From the IMG/VR virus record IMGVR_UViG_3300008120_000059, positions 98,908-162,907 of that record: a DNA stretch of 64,000 bases; one strand, 5' to 3'. A program made the translations under genes and the position numbers. Positions 41,001-49,241 of the stretch are shown in pieces; positions within the stretch are counted from its first letter, which is position 1, and the number at the start of each line of letters is the position of its first letter. This stretch comes from a virus. The notes under the pieces were generated by a model. The model made no database searches. It saw nothing but the letters and a program-made list of their open reading frames with translations, and had not been told where the DNA came from.

Positions 41001-41114
41001 TTGAACTTCTCCGTTTGCATCAACAACACTATTTGGGTCAACATAAATAAGATTGTTTTGGTCAACTTTTACAAGTATGTTTTCATTATTTGGGTAATCA
41101 TTATTGCTCGCCAT
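35091..41114 (-). CDS. Very large baseplate hub-like protein (2007 aa)
   Basis: The N-terminal ~250 residues contain SPYRAFFHLPWPIFYLTVKG, YGKAIRYRLHMTDFKSRF and beta-rich segments like tail-hub proteins. Around residues 1740-1790, IQPTMFFYLKNIPMFRG, YWITEVSHQIKGN and STSFSGTRIP resemble the region of gp27/gpD-like hub proteins that closes the tube. The last ~40 residues (ISRGPKSTEIGMGMSPKLM, LGLYDGDVVYFK) look like a small double-psi beta-barrel-type fold. Much of the middle is unrecognised. It overlaps the gp53-like gene by 14 bases and lies downstream of the tape measure, as hub genes do. No lysozyme or peptidase motif is evident. Confidence 0.6.
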   Translation of the reverse strand: MASNNDYPNNENILVKVDQNNLIYVDPNSVVDANGEVQPRGHKQENLVMYVNLEADLIPRTTLIADDNVGNTLTQVAKGNLNFLRNASGDGNFDATWTDAFVPKPIQGQESTYKDGYDVTFGEDQFKDPTGQSFGIDSINIDVKGANFVPQITINFVDVRGKTLFESSENSPYRAFFHLPWPIFYLTVKGYYGKAIRYRLHMTDFKSRFNESNGNFEITTKFVGSTFAWLNDIPLSAIINCPYMFLVEEKDNTKFNESTGLYEKRVKQSSRGYTILKSVYRQYEQKGLIPKGFPVRTLKEIGYIAETLDKILEQQIFSKVSMDVFSGIKEMDTLLNDFENSIKAWGKQYLSQEYTSFTKTATNNETISDLWFYLNAKDKTETKHILGNGAGALELLLSSFNAAMGKTKLLTQELLNQTSGDFKRISIRNVKNVSSYYKVLNDKKVVVHIDGIFEDIFQIRKSFEEQRKKVEDDVESEMNKVIKSKEYGFGFEPTVRNMFAVLLANAEVFIRLMKDVHNKAFDAANNRKKTLTNLSKESKGENIYPWPEVKKPQGGGKQNVIAYPGDEELVHKLKSYDKTLWPEIDFIEEYIKIVTNRVETNVNGEPTRNDVNYVFDSNTENQKIEDLSGIDVINESIPFIDKSYAGFVYELYERALYSTLFDSFNDQMIRQLANEEFKNIQELIKDDNDIIELAKKITNKDQLIAPVTKTELRENGVIQKNEDGTPKTTTVYDGYLPGLSPYERFNYFKDHLPTTNYISSVIDEPFKFEKYDETATNPTGDLKEDDLNKILIDYEPETYRTDIYPFNSTTYLNYLGKTNFTRDNFKFNGILKVNSSQGFICSPIESKSWVKPSADSTDFFKNTINVTGNTTSILNTPYFHNQLFNDFNKSTLRGKYAGSSYLLLNSLPFIDLDEQITFGGQSILTSSLFREVSSTHFIPYHLMLKWGSIYHRYKTHLIDGYDILNGCVNSSYVTKPLTGKTLFDNNGALITYTSTNASSSGTTINVPSTIGLQTGMTVTVIAGTGQTAPNTYITNITSTTGFTISQTPLTGLTGATVFAVYDEYVTFDIVPKISTSSGSTSGVTYTGYTNAGIRPFYQTVYSQIVNDYATYDITLGNVSYSSTSTSGKLLHRVTQKSGMNYWDVVMDNSKYITSDKNYTLLPSLGGHKNSDISNSNTFTVAEELTFKTLWYLNDTLSTSFSGQTFPSPYDYFRTTGNTYSISTNYKKALDLIGTFSPQILEYFESFFLDFASEKINEEIPYNIFRNISYPKFQDMLKKLSVVEKKDDDSNDIDLLIGNTLKERQKRNAESITTDILSANNLIKFTLANPKEIDANSLYGLTAVQPYKSLTTYKPQPFSASDLTTPNLNFIKLYIGEDIDSYYVNFFSLLDVKLTEDNIKKHRPLAQIYGGYRKAGGTNTKAAFLTYLQDSIILKNTGGTNVPKGAEARLALYLNTLLPLLGNLTSNATGNPAASIDMFRGYNSTQTKLELYNTFKSFNDKWTAGNSIGQRLLLEEFLFLDKANRDIGDKFYLNIDKFTPLLDPNNSKLPLYNAISMIIQGTGLDMRALPAYINFYGNNLTNKNKITPSKKVASTLFGTFLEVDYQEATPKVIIQLVGQTSKRIDMSNSKAYKFVDDSFYIGGQTPNPLLITSLEGFSQNDLSKSNRVVAFEVSFGDQNQGIFKGVTLDQSTLKNTSESFQVLENLSRSASGAGVHNVDTSLFDYYKQASYKCGVTAMGNVMIQPTMFFYLKNIPMFRGSYWITEVSHQIKGNNISTSFSGTRIPYTSLPDPKDSFVASYRILFDKIQAKAIAKIKQRAANDTDTDQEVIYQGIPYVTDRQGKNIQGETVIQEVGINRFGVPYNGYNETRLIQKVRNGNEEWFRTIVYKMGGEKYPIDDAQGFNLTNGITWSDVKDSSYKFYNVDFQLSRTITNDVIKTAKTTFKNPKNNTQLTVNPNYQLDKTVGSIVVEGPISRGPKSTEIGMGMSPKLMSELGLYDGDVVYFKMD

Positions 41115-41427
41115 AATATAGGTTATACAATTCTACACTTCTTTTATAATCTTGTAAAGACGTTGTGAGAGGAAAAGGTATTCTAATAACAAAATTATCA
41201 GGTATCTGAAATTCAACACTACCAGCGGTTGGATTTGCTTGTAATATTAACCAACCAAATACTGGTGAACCATAATAATCTTGAGATATCTTATCGAATC
41301 TATCTCTACCTTTTTTATAAAACATATATCTGTCAGAAGGTTTTATTGGGATTTCAATACCTGGTACAATCCTAAATTTACCATCTTCAACAAAAAACTG
41401 ATATCTATCAAAATACTGTCTACTCAT
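41101..41427 (-). CDS. Baseplate protein, gp53/LysM-like (108 aa)
   Basis: The segment YKKGRDRFDKISQDYYGSP, FGWLILQANP and a Pro-containing end (FVIRIPFPLTT) matches the LysM-like pattern of small baseplate proteins such as T4 gp53 and P2 gpX (DxLxxIAxxYYGxPxLWWxIxxANP). T4 gp53 (196 aa) joins adjacent wedges. This version is shorter. Its start overlaps the previous stop by one base (TAATG), which implies translational coupling with the 1611-residue gene. Confidence 0.65.
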   Translation of the reverse strand: MSRQYFDRYQFFVEDGKFRIVPGIEIPIKPSDRYMFYKKGRDRFDKISQDYYGSPVFGWLILQANPTAGSVEFQIPDNFVIRIPFPLTTSLQDYKRSVELYNLYYGEQ

Positions 41428-44400
41428 TATTGTGGTCTATAATAATTTAATTTATCTTTTACTTCGTTTGATGTTGAAAAGATTTGGTTCGCTTCATCTA
41501 TTATTGTTTGGTTTGTTTCATCTGTTGTGGATGAAATTCCAAACTTAATTTCTTTATCACTTTTCCTTTTTTTGAATTTGGTTAATTTAAATTTCTTTTC
41601 TTCTGGTTTTTCAACAAATTTATTTAATCTCTTTTTCAATTGATTTTTTAGAGGGTCTTTATATAACGAAGGGTCTTTTAGCTCTGATATAAATGCATCT
41701 ACTTTATCGTATAACAATTGTTTCATCATAAATTCAAAATCCGCCGATTGTATTGTTGGATTTAAAAATGTAATATTGGTAGATAGACCATCAACTAATT
41801 TCGGTGCATTTGTCTCAATATAATCAATACAGGTACTATATTCATTATATAATAAATCAGAAGTAAATCCACTAATTGCCACAGATTTAACAACACTGTC
41901 TTGTACTGTTGAATCCTTACCATTTTTAATAACGAAATTAACTCTATCTAAATCAGATATTAGTTGGTTTCTTGATTTTTCAAGTTCATCTAATATTTGA
42001 GTGGAAACGGTAAGTTCATTTATTTTATTTTCAATTATCTCTTTAGTTATAAAATCTTTTAATTTAACATTCGTATCTGTAAGTATTGAGCCGGTCATTT
42101 CTTTATTAAAACCAACCATATCAACTAAATAAGTTGATGATGAATTGTTAAGAAAATTAGCTAATCCTGTTTTTAATCCAGTTGTGTAAACTGTTAATTC
42201 TTGTGTCTTTTTATATAAACCAAGTAATGATAATGTTTTACCCGGTGTTGGTGATGTTGAGGTGTAAATGTCGTATTGATTTATTGGTCTATATTCACCC
42301 TTAAATAAAAGAGCGGTAATATCTTTACCGTATTTTGTATAAACTTTGTTATACGTGTCTTGGTACTTATCAAAATAACTTTCTGTTGAGGCGAAGACGG
42401 ATTTAATTATGTCCGTATATTTTATACTGTTACCATCAAGGGCTCCCATATAATTTCCACCTTTTACATTTTTAGTATTTTGAGATTGATTGGTTTTGTT
42501 AATGGCATTACCATAAGTTTTGTTCAAATCTTCTAAAAATTCACGAGTAAATTCTTCGGCCTTCTTACCACCGATTGTTTCATTTGTTGCAATTGACCTT
42601 TCATCGTACATTTCGGTGTTGGCATAAAAATTAGATGATAGAGCGTTTTGAAGTCGTTCAACAGGTTTTGAAAGACCTTGACCACCAATAAAGTTTATCG
42701 ATAGTGTGACCGAAGCAATCATTGGTTGTACACCAATACCTTCAGGGTTTAAATCCCACAATATTTGACCTCCGTCATCAAAAGATATGTTCACATCTCT
42801 AATGACTATTTTTGAATGGTAAAAATCACCGATTCTTAATACACAAACAGGTGGTGGACCAAAAGAGGTATTTCTTGCTCTAACATCCGAATCTTCTGAT
42901 ATACCTTTAATTGGTATGGTATCACCCGGTCTTATACATTGTTGTAAAAATGTAAGTCTCGCATTTAAACCTTCAGGTGTTGTTGAGTGAAACGCGGGAT
43001 GAAAATATTTTAATTTTTCTTTAAGTGATGAAAAAACAACAGGGTCACTATCTTCTAATTTTTTAAAGTAAAAACATTCAGATAGTGTTTTTGCAATGAT
43101 TCTTTTTAATGGGTCAATTGCCGGTTTCCTTGTTGGTGGATTTACAACAACTTGTCCATTTTCCTCAATTTTTGTTATGGGTGGTTGTGGTGCGGGTGTT
43201 TCGGGTTGTTTCTTCTCTGATTTATTATTGTACTTTAAAGACATTGCAGTTTGTCTACAATAGAACGCAATTGGTGAGTATTGTTTTAATTTTGGTACTC
43301 TAACGAAATCTTTATTAACACAATCTTTATCAGGTTGGGTTCCAGTTAATGTTTCACCATAATTGACCGATTCTACAATAATTTTAGTATCATGTTCAAA
43401 ACCAAAATCTTTTGTACTATATTCTTTTACAATTACAATAGGTTCTCCTTTTTGAATTATTTCTTTGTCGTTATCAGAATTATTTTTATTTACTAAATTT
43501 AAATTTGTTGGCCATTTTATTTGCCATTCTTTTTTTCCTCCGACAGCCGATAATCTATCAAAAATATCTTGAATTACGGAGTGACTTCTTCTTAGTGATA
43601 ATCTTTCGTTGTAATCATTGGTTGCAACTGATGAACATGAAGATAAAATTTGAAATCTAATTGTTTCCGCTGTTTTACCAGATATGTCTGATATTAAACT
43701 ATTTAAACTAGATTCATATTTATTAAATGACACATCGGCTTCATCAAAATAATCACCGATTTTTGTTTTTTGAGCATCAATGTCGGATTGTGTTATAACG
43801 TGATTAGCATCACCAAAAATAAAAGATTTTTCTGTTTTTACTTGAGTGTCTGTTTGAGACAAACCAGTTAAAGTATTTAACGCGGCACCTAATTCATTAA
43901 TATAAGCTTGTTTTTGGTCTTTGTAAGCTTTGTATAATTGTGTATAATTTTGTGTGGTATCAACTTTATCTCTTGGTCCCGGTATATCGTTTTCATACTT
44001 TAATTTAATTATAACCTCATCAACAGCTTTAGAATCTGCTTCGTTACCTTGTGTTGTTGTGTTTGTTGGTGTTGTTTCTGTTGGATACTCAGTGGTTACC
44101 TTATATTGTTTGATAGTTTCGGGGTCTTGTCCTTGATTTAAGAAACTTTGAATTAGTTTTATATCGTTTGTATCTAATTGAGCGAATCTTCTGATTAATG
44201 CGTAGAAATCTAATTCCTCACACCCCGCAAAAAATGCGTTGATATAATTTTCCGATTCTTCATCGGACATTCCTTTAAAGTATTCTCTAACCAATAAATT
44301 TAAAATACTTGGGTGGTCCACTACAACCTTAAATGATAATTGACCGCTTCTAGAAGTATCTTGATAAGTATATATTGGTTCAGGTCTACCTAAAAACGTA

Positions 44401-46262
44401 TTGTCTTGCCATCTAGCTTGGTTGTTCTCGCTAACTTTCAAATCATACGGAGGAAACCACATAACCCTACCTCCATTATTACCTCTCTCACAGAATGGTA
44501 AATCATTGTATGTGAAACCAGGTGTATTAGATGTTCTCCATGCTAAGTTCTCAATTGAGAACATATATTTTTTAGCGTAAAATCCATCACCTGTGGGTGA
44601 TTCAAATATGTTTGTTGAATTCTTTGCACCAAATGAGTTTTTAAAACTATTTTTTGCATCATAGTTTCCGCTTGACATTGGTGCGATATTAATATTCCAA
44701 GGTCTGCTCTCACCACCCATTACACTATCATCAAATTTTCTGATATTAGCGGTTCTTTTCATTGTGTCTGAATAGTTCATATAAGACCTATCTTTGGTCC
44801 ACACCCTACAATATTCAGCACCTGTTTCTTGTTTATACTTGTCAACAAATTTAATTGCGGAACCTCGAGACAACATACTGTCACCTTCTTTAAAAATTCT
44901 ACTTGTTTGGTCAATAACATTACCAACGTGTGTTCTTGTGGCTTGACCATCTTTAGGCATTGAATCCAAGATTTCTTGAGTTTTACCCAAAATTGAATCT
45001 TCTCTAAATCCGTATTTTGTTGAAATTGAATTGTTGTACGTATCACTTTCTCTTGATTGGAATTCCTCGTTCCATAATCCAATTTTGTTTTGTGAGTTCT
45101 TACTAATCCACGTCAGTTTACCACTAATTGGTCCACCTTGGGAAATATTTCTTTGTCTCTCGAATAACGCGGCTTGTACCGGGTCAAACATTAAACTTAA
45201 GAAGTAACTACTTTTAACCATGTTGTCATTAAAGTCTGACATGGTATATTTCACGTCTTCACTTCTATCGTCTCCAATATATGCGACACCTTTTGGTGCT
45301 TCTAATCCTAAAACAGTTTTTACCCCTTGAGCAAAACTATTCGCAAAATTGAAAATTTTTGATGACTGTTGTGACCTCGCTGTTGTTGTATAATTTGGAG
45401 CATATGTTGAATATGTTAATTGGTCAAATAATATTTGTTTCTGACCCTCTCCCATGTATTCAATCATTAAATCGGAAGGTTTTCTTCCGAGTTTAGGTCT
45501 TCTTTGAATACCAACTAAACTTCCTAAAACACCAGTAACGTCTTGTAAAATAGCGCCGGCTTCTGTTTTTGGTGTTGGTCTATTTTCAATAGGGTTTCTT
45601 GGGTTGGTTAAATAATCGCCAGGTATTTCACTAAAAGGGAATTCAATACCTGCAACTGTTTGAAGAAAATCAACACCCTTTCCTAATAAACTTTTAGCAA
45701 CGGTAATCTTATAATTTTTTTCAACTAAAGGTTCTCTACCTGTAACAATATTAATTGCAGTCGCGGTATTTCCACCTAACGCATCTAACGCCCTAACCCT
45801 ACCTAATGTTGCGGATTCCAAATTTTGTTGTAATCTAGCAAAGACAGGTCCTTGTTTGTTTTCTCTAATGTTTTGTGTGGCGAATTTCATTAACCTCGAA
45901 TCACTATCGAAGTTTTGGCCCGCCATAATACTAATTAAATTTGTTGTTTGGGGTTCGAATGAATTTACATATCCAGCTGGATTTATACCACCTAATAATA
46001 AAGCTAAAGACGGTAAAGATGTGTCAGTATATTCTTCAATTGTGTTATTGGGTGGAACATATAAATTGATAAAATTTTGTCCAAAATAAACCGCCCAATT
46101 TGTTTTAACGTCACCGGGGTCGACATTAGCAAAATTATTTAGATTCTGAACACTATAATTCGCATCCGTGAACGTTTGAGGTCCATTCGGTCTATTCAGA
46201 GTTTTTGAAATTAAAAAGTCCCTGAAAGTTTTGGTGTTATTAAAATCTAAATATGTTGGCAT
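41427..46262 (-). CDS. Very large tail protein with OmpA-like insertion (1611 aa)
   Basis: I cannot match the whole protein to a T4 gene. About residues 745-905 look like an OmpA-type peptidoglycan-binding fold: IIKLKYENDIPGP as first strand, then LSSCSSVATNDYNERLSLRR with SHSVIQDIF. This fits the GxxSxxGxxxYNxxLSxxRAxxV signature. The C-terminal ~100 residues are Lys-rich and helical. The gene follows the tape measure and precedes the gp53- and hub-like genes, so a baseplate hub or tube-tip role is inferred. A TATTTAT motif lies seven bases before the ATG. Confidence 0.6.
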   Translation of the reverse strand: MPTYLDFNNTKTFRDFLISKTLNRPNGPQTFTDANYSVQNLNNFANVDPGDVKTNWAVYFGQNFINLYVPPNNTIEEYTDTSLPSLALLLGGINPAGYVNSFEPQTTNLISIMAGQNFDSDSRLMKFATQNIRENKQGPVFARLQQNLESATLGRVRALDALGGNTATAINIVTGREPLVEKNYKITVAKSLLGKGVDFLQTVAGIEFPFSEIPGDYLTNPRNPIENRPTPKTEAGAILQDVTGVLGSLVGIQRRPKLGRKPSDLMIEYMGEGQKQILFDQLTYSTYAPNYTTTARSQQSSKIFNFANSFAQGVKTVLGLEAPKGVAYIGDDRSEDVKYTMSDFNDNMVKSSYFLSLMFDPVQAALFERQRNISQGGPISGKLTWISKNSQNKIGLWNEEFQSRESDTYNNSISTKYGFREDSILGKTQEILDSMPKDGQATRTHVGNVIDQTSRIFKEGDSMLSRGSAIKFVDKYKQETGAEYCRVWTKDRSYMNYSDTMKRTANIRKFDDSVMGGESRPWNINIAPMSSGNYDAKNSFKNSFGAKNSTNIFESPTGDGFYAKKYMFSIENLAWRTSNTPGFTYNDLPFCERGNNGGRVMWFPPYDLKVSENNQARWQDNTFLGRPEPIYTYQDTSRSGQLSFKVVVDHPSILNLLVREYFKGMSDEESENYINAFFAGCEELDFYALIRRFAQLDTNDIKLIQSFLNQGQDPETIKQYKVTTEYPTETTPTNTTTQGNEADSKAVDEVIIKLKYENDIPGPRDKVDTTQNYTQLYKAYKDQKQAYINELGAALNTLTGLSQTDTQVKTEKSFIFGDANHVITQSDIDAQKTKIGDYFDEADVSFNKYESSLNSLISDISGKTAETIRFQILSSCSSVATNDYNERLSLRRSHSVIQDIFDRLSAVGGKKEWQIKWPTNLNLVNKNNSDNDKEIIQKGEPIVIVKEYSTKDFGFEHDTKIIVESVNYGETLTGTQPDKDCVNKDFVRVPKLKQYSPIAFYCRQTAMSLKYNNKSEKKQPETPAPQPPITKIEENGQVVVNPPTRKPAIDPLKRIIAKTLSECFYFKKLEDSDPVVFSSLKEKLKYFHPAFHSTTPEGLNARLTFLQQCIRPGDTIPIKGISEDSDVRARNTSFGPPPVCVLRIGDFYHSKIVIRDVNISFDDGGQILWDLNPEGIGVQPMIASVTLSINFIGGQGLSKPVERLQNALSSNFYANTEMYDERSIATNETIGGKKAEEFTREFLEDLNKTYGNAINKTNQSQNTKNVKGGNYMGALDGNSIKYTDIIKSVFASTESYFDKYQDTYNKVYTKYGKDITALLFKGEYRPINQYDIYTSTSPTPGKTLSLLGLYKKTQELTVYTTGLKTGLANFLNNSSSTYLVDMVGFNKEMTGSILTDTNVKLKDFITKEIIENKINELTVSTQILDELEKSRNQLISDLDRVNFVIKNGKDSTVQDSVVKSVAISGFTSDLLYNEYSTCIDYIETNAPKLVDGLSTNITFLNPTIQSADFEFMMKQLLYDKVDAFISELKDPSLYKDPLKNQLKKRLNKFVEKPEEKKFKLTKFKKRKSDKEIKFGISSTTDETNQTIIDEANQIFSTSNEVKDKLNYYRPQ

Positions 46263-46269
46263 TTATATT

Positions 46270-46276
46270 ATAAATA
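46270..46276 (-). promoter_or_regulatory. TATTTAT candidate late-promoter motif
   Basis: Minus-strand TATTTAT, seven bases before the ATG of the 1611-residue gene. Confidence 0.35.
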
Positions 46277-46290
46277 GAAACTTTTTAATT

Positions 46291-48246
46291 TTAATTAAAT
46301 TGAGGTGGTAAGGTAAAAGATGTGTAATCTAAATCCGATGGTATAAAACTTTGAGACATATCATTAGCCAATGATGGACTATTATTAATCGCCCTAACAA
46401 CATTATCAACAACGGCTCCGTCTGATTTAACAGTATGTGTATGGTTAACATTTACTGTTGAAGTTGTTGGTGTGGTAGATGATTCTTTTCCTTTTAATCT
46501 GTTCTCTAAATCAGATTCACTCACACCCATACTTTTAGCAACTAAAGCTTTAGCAGGTGCAACCGCTTCGCTAACCATTTTGGAAAATAAACCTTCGTCT
46601 GTTTTTTGTAAACCACCTAAACTTGTCTTTTCTTTTAAATTTCTAGATAATTCTAAACCTTCAATGTATTTGTCAAACTCAGCCAGAGGTTTTCTTATTT
46701 CTGCGGCGGCTTGTACTTTAGCAACCGTCAATAACGCACTTATGTCTTTTTGCATATTTTGAGTTACCGTGTATTGGTCTCTCGCAATATCCTCAACAGA
46801 CATTTCTTCAAACGCTTTTTGATTCTCCAATAACCCTTTTGCAATCGTAGGATTTAGTTCATCCAAAGCGACTTTGGTATCTTTTAATCCCATCTTATCT
46901 GCTAAAGATTGAGGAATATCTATAACCATTCTACCACCTTCCATTTTGGAGATATTGGTTAAGAATTCTTTTTCTTTTTCATCTATTTGTAAACCTGAGG
47001 ATAATAACGCGGTAGCCGCCGATGACCTTTCCGCAGCTTTAATTGCGGTTTTGGACATTTCCTCCATACTCATACCCATTTGGTCAGCTAAAGCTTTAGA
47101 TTTTCTTAAGTTTGCACCTGTAATTTCAAATCTACCTAATTCGGAATTATATGTCGCTAATGAACCCGCAACACCTATCATCGCATCTTGTAGACCACCG
47201 GCATCATTTGTTGCCATATACATTAGTTTCAATGGGTCGTTGAAATCTCCAATCGCTCCACCTATAGCTTGTAATTCTGCGGACAACGCAATTGCTTGGT
47301 CGGGGTCAAAAAGTTTCTCCGCCATTGATTTAACCTTTTCAATGTTCATGTTAAATTCAATAGACTTCTGAACCATTCTGGTTAATCCCTCAACACCATT
47401 TTTAAATCCAATAGTGTTTAATTTGTCCATATTAGCACCAACATCTGCTACCACCTTTCTCGCGTTTAAACCAAGAGTTAATGAACTTTTACCCGCCCTG
47501 TCAATTTCTTTGATTGCGTCTTTTGCTCCAATACCTACTTTTTCAAACGAATCCAGTGCAGCTCCCAATTTAGATAAATCACCGTAAAAAGCTCTAGCGG
47601 TTTTTTGTGATTCTTGTAAAACATCACTACCAAATGTTGTCATCTTACCTGTTTGTTCAACCATTTGTACCGCATAATCTTTTACATCCTCAAATCCAAA
47701 TCCCATAGCGGTAGCGGCTGGTAATGTTTCAAATATATTGTTTCTAAATTCTCTTGATAATTCACCTGTTAATCCAAGTTCAGAATTAATTTTATTTCTT
47801 AACTCTACTTCTTGTGTTTGTATTTTTATTAATTCATCACCAAGAAAAGATACCATCTCTTTGGCGCCTTTAACACCTAATTGAACCATAAAATCAGGTA
47901 GATTTTTTGATTCTCTTGCAATTTTACCTATTGTTTCAGATATGGTACTAAATTGGAATACAGTATCTTTTGATAATGATAATGATGAAACGGGGTTTGA
48001 ATACCCTAAGTCCGCAATATTTTGAGTTTTAAGTAGGTCTGTAGCAAAAGCGGCTGTTTTACTACCACCACTTCCTGTATTTCCTCCACTTGATGGTTCT
48101 TTTTGATTATAAAATGACCAATAAGTATCTACTTGACCCATTAAAGAACTGTTATTCTTCACGGATTCAAATTTCAAGAACTCGTTTTTGAATTGAGTAT
48201 AATTTAAACCTGCTCTTAATTTGGATACTTCTTCGTTAATTGTCAT
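46291..48246 (-). CDS. Tail tape-measure protein, gp29-like (651 aa)
   Basis: Long alpha-helical, Ala/Lys/Glu/Met-rich protein with Gly-containing small hydrophobic segments (IGKIARESKNLPD, AMGFGFEDVKD, AELQAIGGAIGDFNDP, MGMSMEEMSKTAIKAAERS) typical of tape measures. T4 gp29 is 590 residues. It lies just after the overlapping baseplate/tail-assembly pair, the standard position for a tape measure. The C-terminal ~60 residues are Thr/Ser-rich with a VNVNHTHTVKSDG segment. It sets tail length and is threaded through the tube. The call rests on composition and gene order. Confidence 0.75.
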   Translation of the reverse strand: MTINEEVSKLRAGLNYTQFKNEFLKFESVKNNSSLMGQVDTYWSFYNQKEPSSGGNTGSGGSKTAAFATDLLKTQNIADLGYSNPVSSLSLSKDTVFQFSTISETIGKIARESKNLPDFMVQLGVKGAKEMVSFLGDELIKIQTQEVELRNKINSELGLTGELSREFRNNIFETLPAATAMGFGFEDVKDYAVQMVEQTGKMTTFGSDVLQESQKTARAFYGDLSKLGAALDSFEKVGIGAKDAIKEIDRAGKSSLTLGLNARKVVADVGANMDKLNTIGFKNGVEGLTRMVQKSIEFNMNIEKVKSMAEKLFDPDQAIALSAELQAIGGAIGDFNDPLKLMYMATNDAGGLQDAMIGVAGSLATYNSELGRFEITGANLRKSKALADQMGMSMEEMSKTAIKAAERSSAATALLSSGLQIDEKEKEFLTNISKMEGGRMVIDIPQSLADKMGLKDTKVALDELNPTIAKGLLENQKAFEEMSVEDIARDQYTVTQNMQKDISALLTVAKVQAAAEIRKPLAEFDKYIEGLELSRNLKEKTSLGGLQKTDEGLFSKMVSEAVAPAKALVAKSMGVSESDLENRLKGKESSTTPTTSTVNVNHTHTVKSDGAVVDNVVRAINNSPSLANDMSQSFIPSDLDYTSFTLPPQFN

Positions 48247-48250
48247 ATCA

Positions 48251-48257
48251 ATAAATA
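48251..48257 (-). promoter_or_regulatory. TATTTAT candidate late-promoter motif
   Basis: Minus-strand TATTTAT, four bases before the tape-measure ATG. It also overlaps the region just after the stop of the preceding short frame. Confidence 0.35.
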
Positions 48258-48440
48258 TTATTTAGGAGTGTTTTCTAATTCAATAATGTACTCCACGTAA
48301 TATCTACGTATGAAAACTGGCATGGTGATAATGTCACCATAACTAAAACCTCTTTTGATTAAAAATAAAATTTCGTCTAACTGTCCTTTCTTATAAGCCA
48401 TAGAAAGGGCGAAAAAACTCAACCCCGAACCCAATTTCAA
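48258..48440 (-). CDS. Short overlapping frame, probably expressed as frameshift extension or small tail-assembly protein
   Basis: The frame shares 50 bases with the end of the 249-residue gene, in the +1 phase. Its conserved-looking part is LDEILFLIKRGFSYGDI, MPVFIRRYYVEYIIELE. The stretch before the internal ATG at 48401 is simply the other gene read out of phase. It may be translated from 48401 as 47 residues. Alternatively, ribosomes may shift on TTT-TTT-C at 48412-48417, giving a 293-residue fusion. Its place directly before the tape measure is where many tailed phages encode the frameshifted G/GT tail-assembly chaperone. Confidence 0.6.
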   Translation of the reverse strand: MKLGSGLSFFALSMAYKKGQLDEILFLIKRGFSYGDIITMPVFIRRYYVEYIIELENTPK

Positions 48441-49140
48441 CTTGGGTGTCTTCTCCTGACGGGGTTTTTACTGTTTTTGTTAAATCTAATCCTGGTTTAT
48501 TTTCTTTTAGAAATTTTCTGAAATCTTGAGAGTCTTTAATTGGTAATCTCTCAACAAAATTATGTATGTTCATCATATCTCTATTGCCGGCAACAGACTT
48601 AATCATCATTTCTAATTGTTTGGTGACAACAGGTGCAACACCTTGACCATTCCAACTCTTTCTTAAATCATCAAGTTCTTTCTCTTGTTTTGGTGTTAAA
48701 AATTTAAATGTGATTTGAACTTTTGATTTTTCCATAAAATATGGATATTCACCGTTTGAATCTGATTCTAAATTAAAATCTTTGAATTTTAATTCACTCA
48801 TATCAACAGAAATCTCAAAATCCTTTTCAGTTTTTGGGTCAGTTAAATAAAATTTATATTCGGGACCAAAAGCGGTGTTTCTTAAAAATATTAACACTGC
48901 TTGTCTATCTTCTTCAACAATGTCTTCAATTTGAATATCTCTATCTAATATTTTTCTTCTAAGTAATTCATCAATTACACCATTTGTCGCAATTAAATTT
49001 TGCGCGGATAAAATATTTTCATCCGCAGCCGTTAAGTATGCAACTTTAAGTGATTTCTTTTTATTTTGATAGTGTATACCTCTTGAAGGTAGTTCAACAA
49101 CATCATAAGCGATTGTTGGGTCGACTCTAAATTCTTCCAT
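48391..49140 (-). CDS. T4 gp26/gp51-type baseplate hub or tail-assembly protein (249 aa)
   Basis: The start EFRVDPTIAYDVVELPSRGI followed by SLKVAYLTAADENILS and LIATNGVIDELLRRKI matches the T4-type baseplate hub proteins (ELPSxGxxY, a central ADE-IL segment). The middle has a TPKQEKELDDLRKSW motif. T4 places genes 26 and 51 just before the hub and tape-measure genes, as here. The exact T4 counterpart is uncertain. The 3' end overlaps a short second frame, which suggests a role like the frameshifted tail-assembly chaperones. No TATTTAT motif precedes it. Confidence 0.65.
   Translation of the reverse strand: MEEFRVDPTIAYDVVELPSRGIHYQNKKKSLKVAYLTAADENILSAQNLIATNGVIDELLRRKILDRDIQIEDIVEEDRQAVLIFLRNTAFGPEYKFYLTDPKTEKDFEISVDMSELKFKDFNLESDSNGEYPYFMEKSKVQITFKFLTPKQEKELDDLRKSWNGQGVAPVVTKQLEMMIKSVAGNRDMMNIHNFVERLPIKDSQDFRKFLKENKPGLDLTKTVKTPSGEDTQVEIGFGVEFFRPFYGL
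48408..48417 (-). promoter_or_regulatory. Candidate +1 ribosomal frameshift site
   Basis: The minus strand reads TTT TTT CGC in the 249-residue frame. A P-site tRNA-Phe can re-pair with TTC one base downstream, and the next codon then becomes GCC of the short frame. CGC is probably a slow codon in this A+T-rich genome. Both frames encode Phe-Phe here, so the junction is seamless. Confidence 0.45.
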
Positions 49141-49191
49141 ATTTGTTTTATTTAATAACTAGTATAATTTACAAAAACTTATAAAAAAAGT

Positions 49192-49216
49192 AAAGGTCTC
49201 CTTTTGAGAGACCTTT
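49192..49216 (-). terminator. Terminator after the tail-tube gene
   Basis: A 9-bp stem AAAGGTCTC/GAGACCTTT (49192-49200 with 49208-49216) has a seven-base loop and is followed on the minus strand by ACTTTTTTTATAAG. It isolates the tube gene as a single-gene unit from the downstream tail-assembly genes. Confidence 0.88.
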
Positions 49217-49241
49217 TATTGACAGATTTTTTATTATTTGA

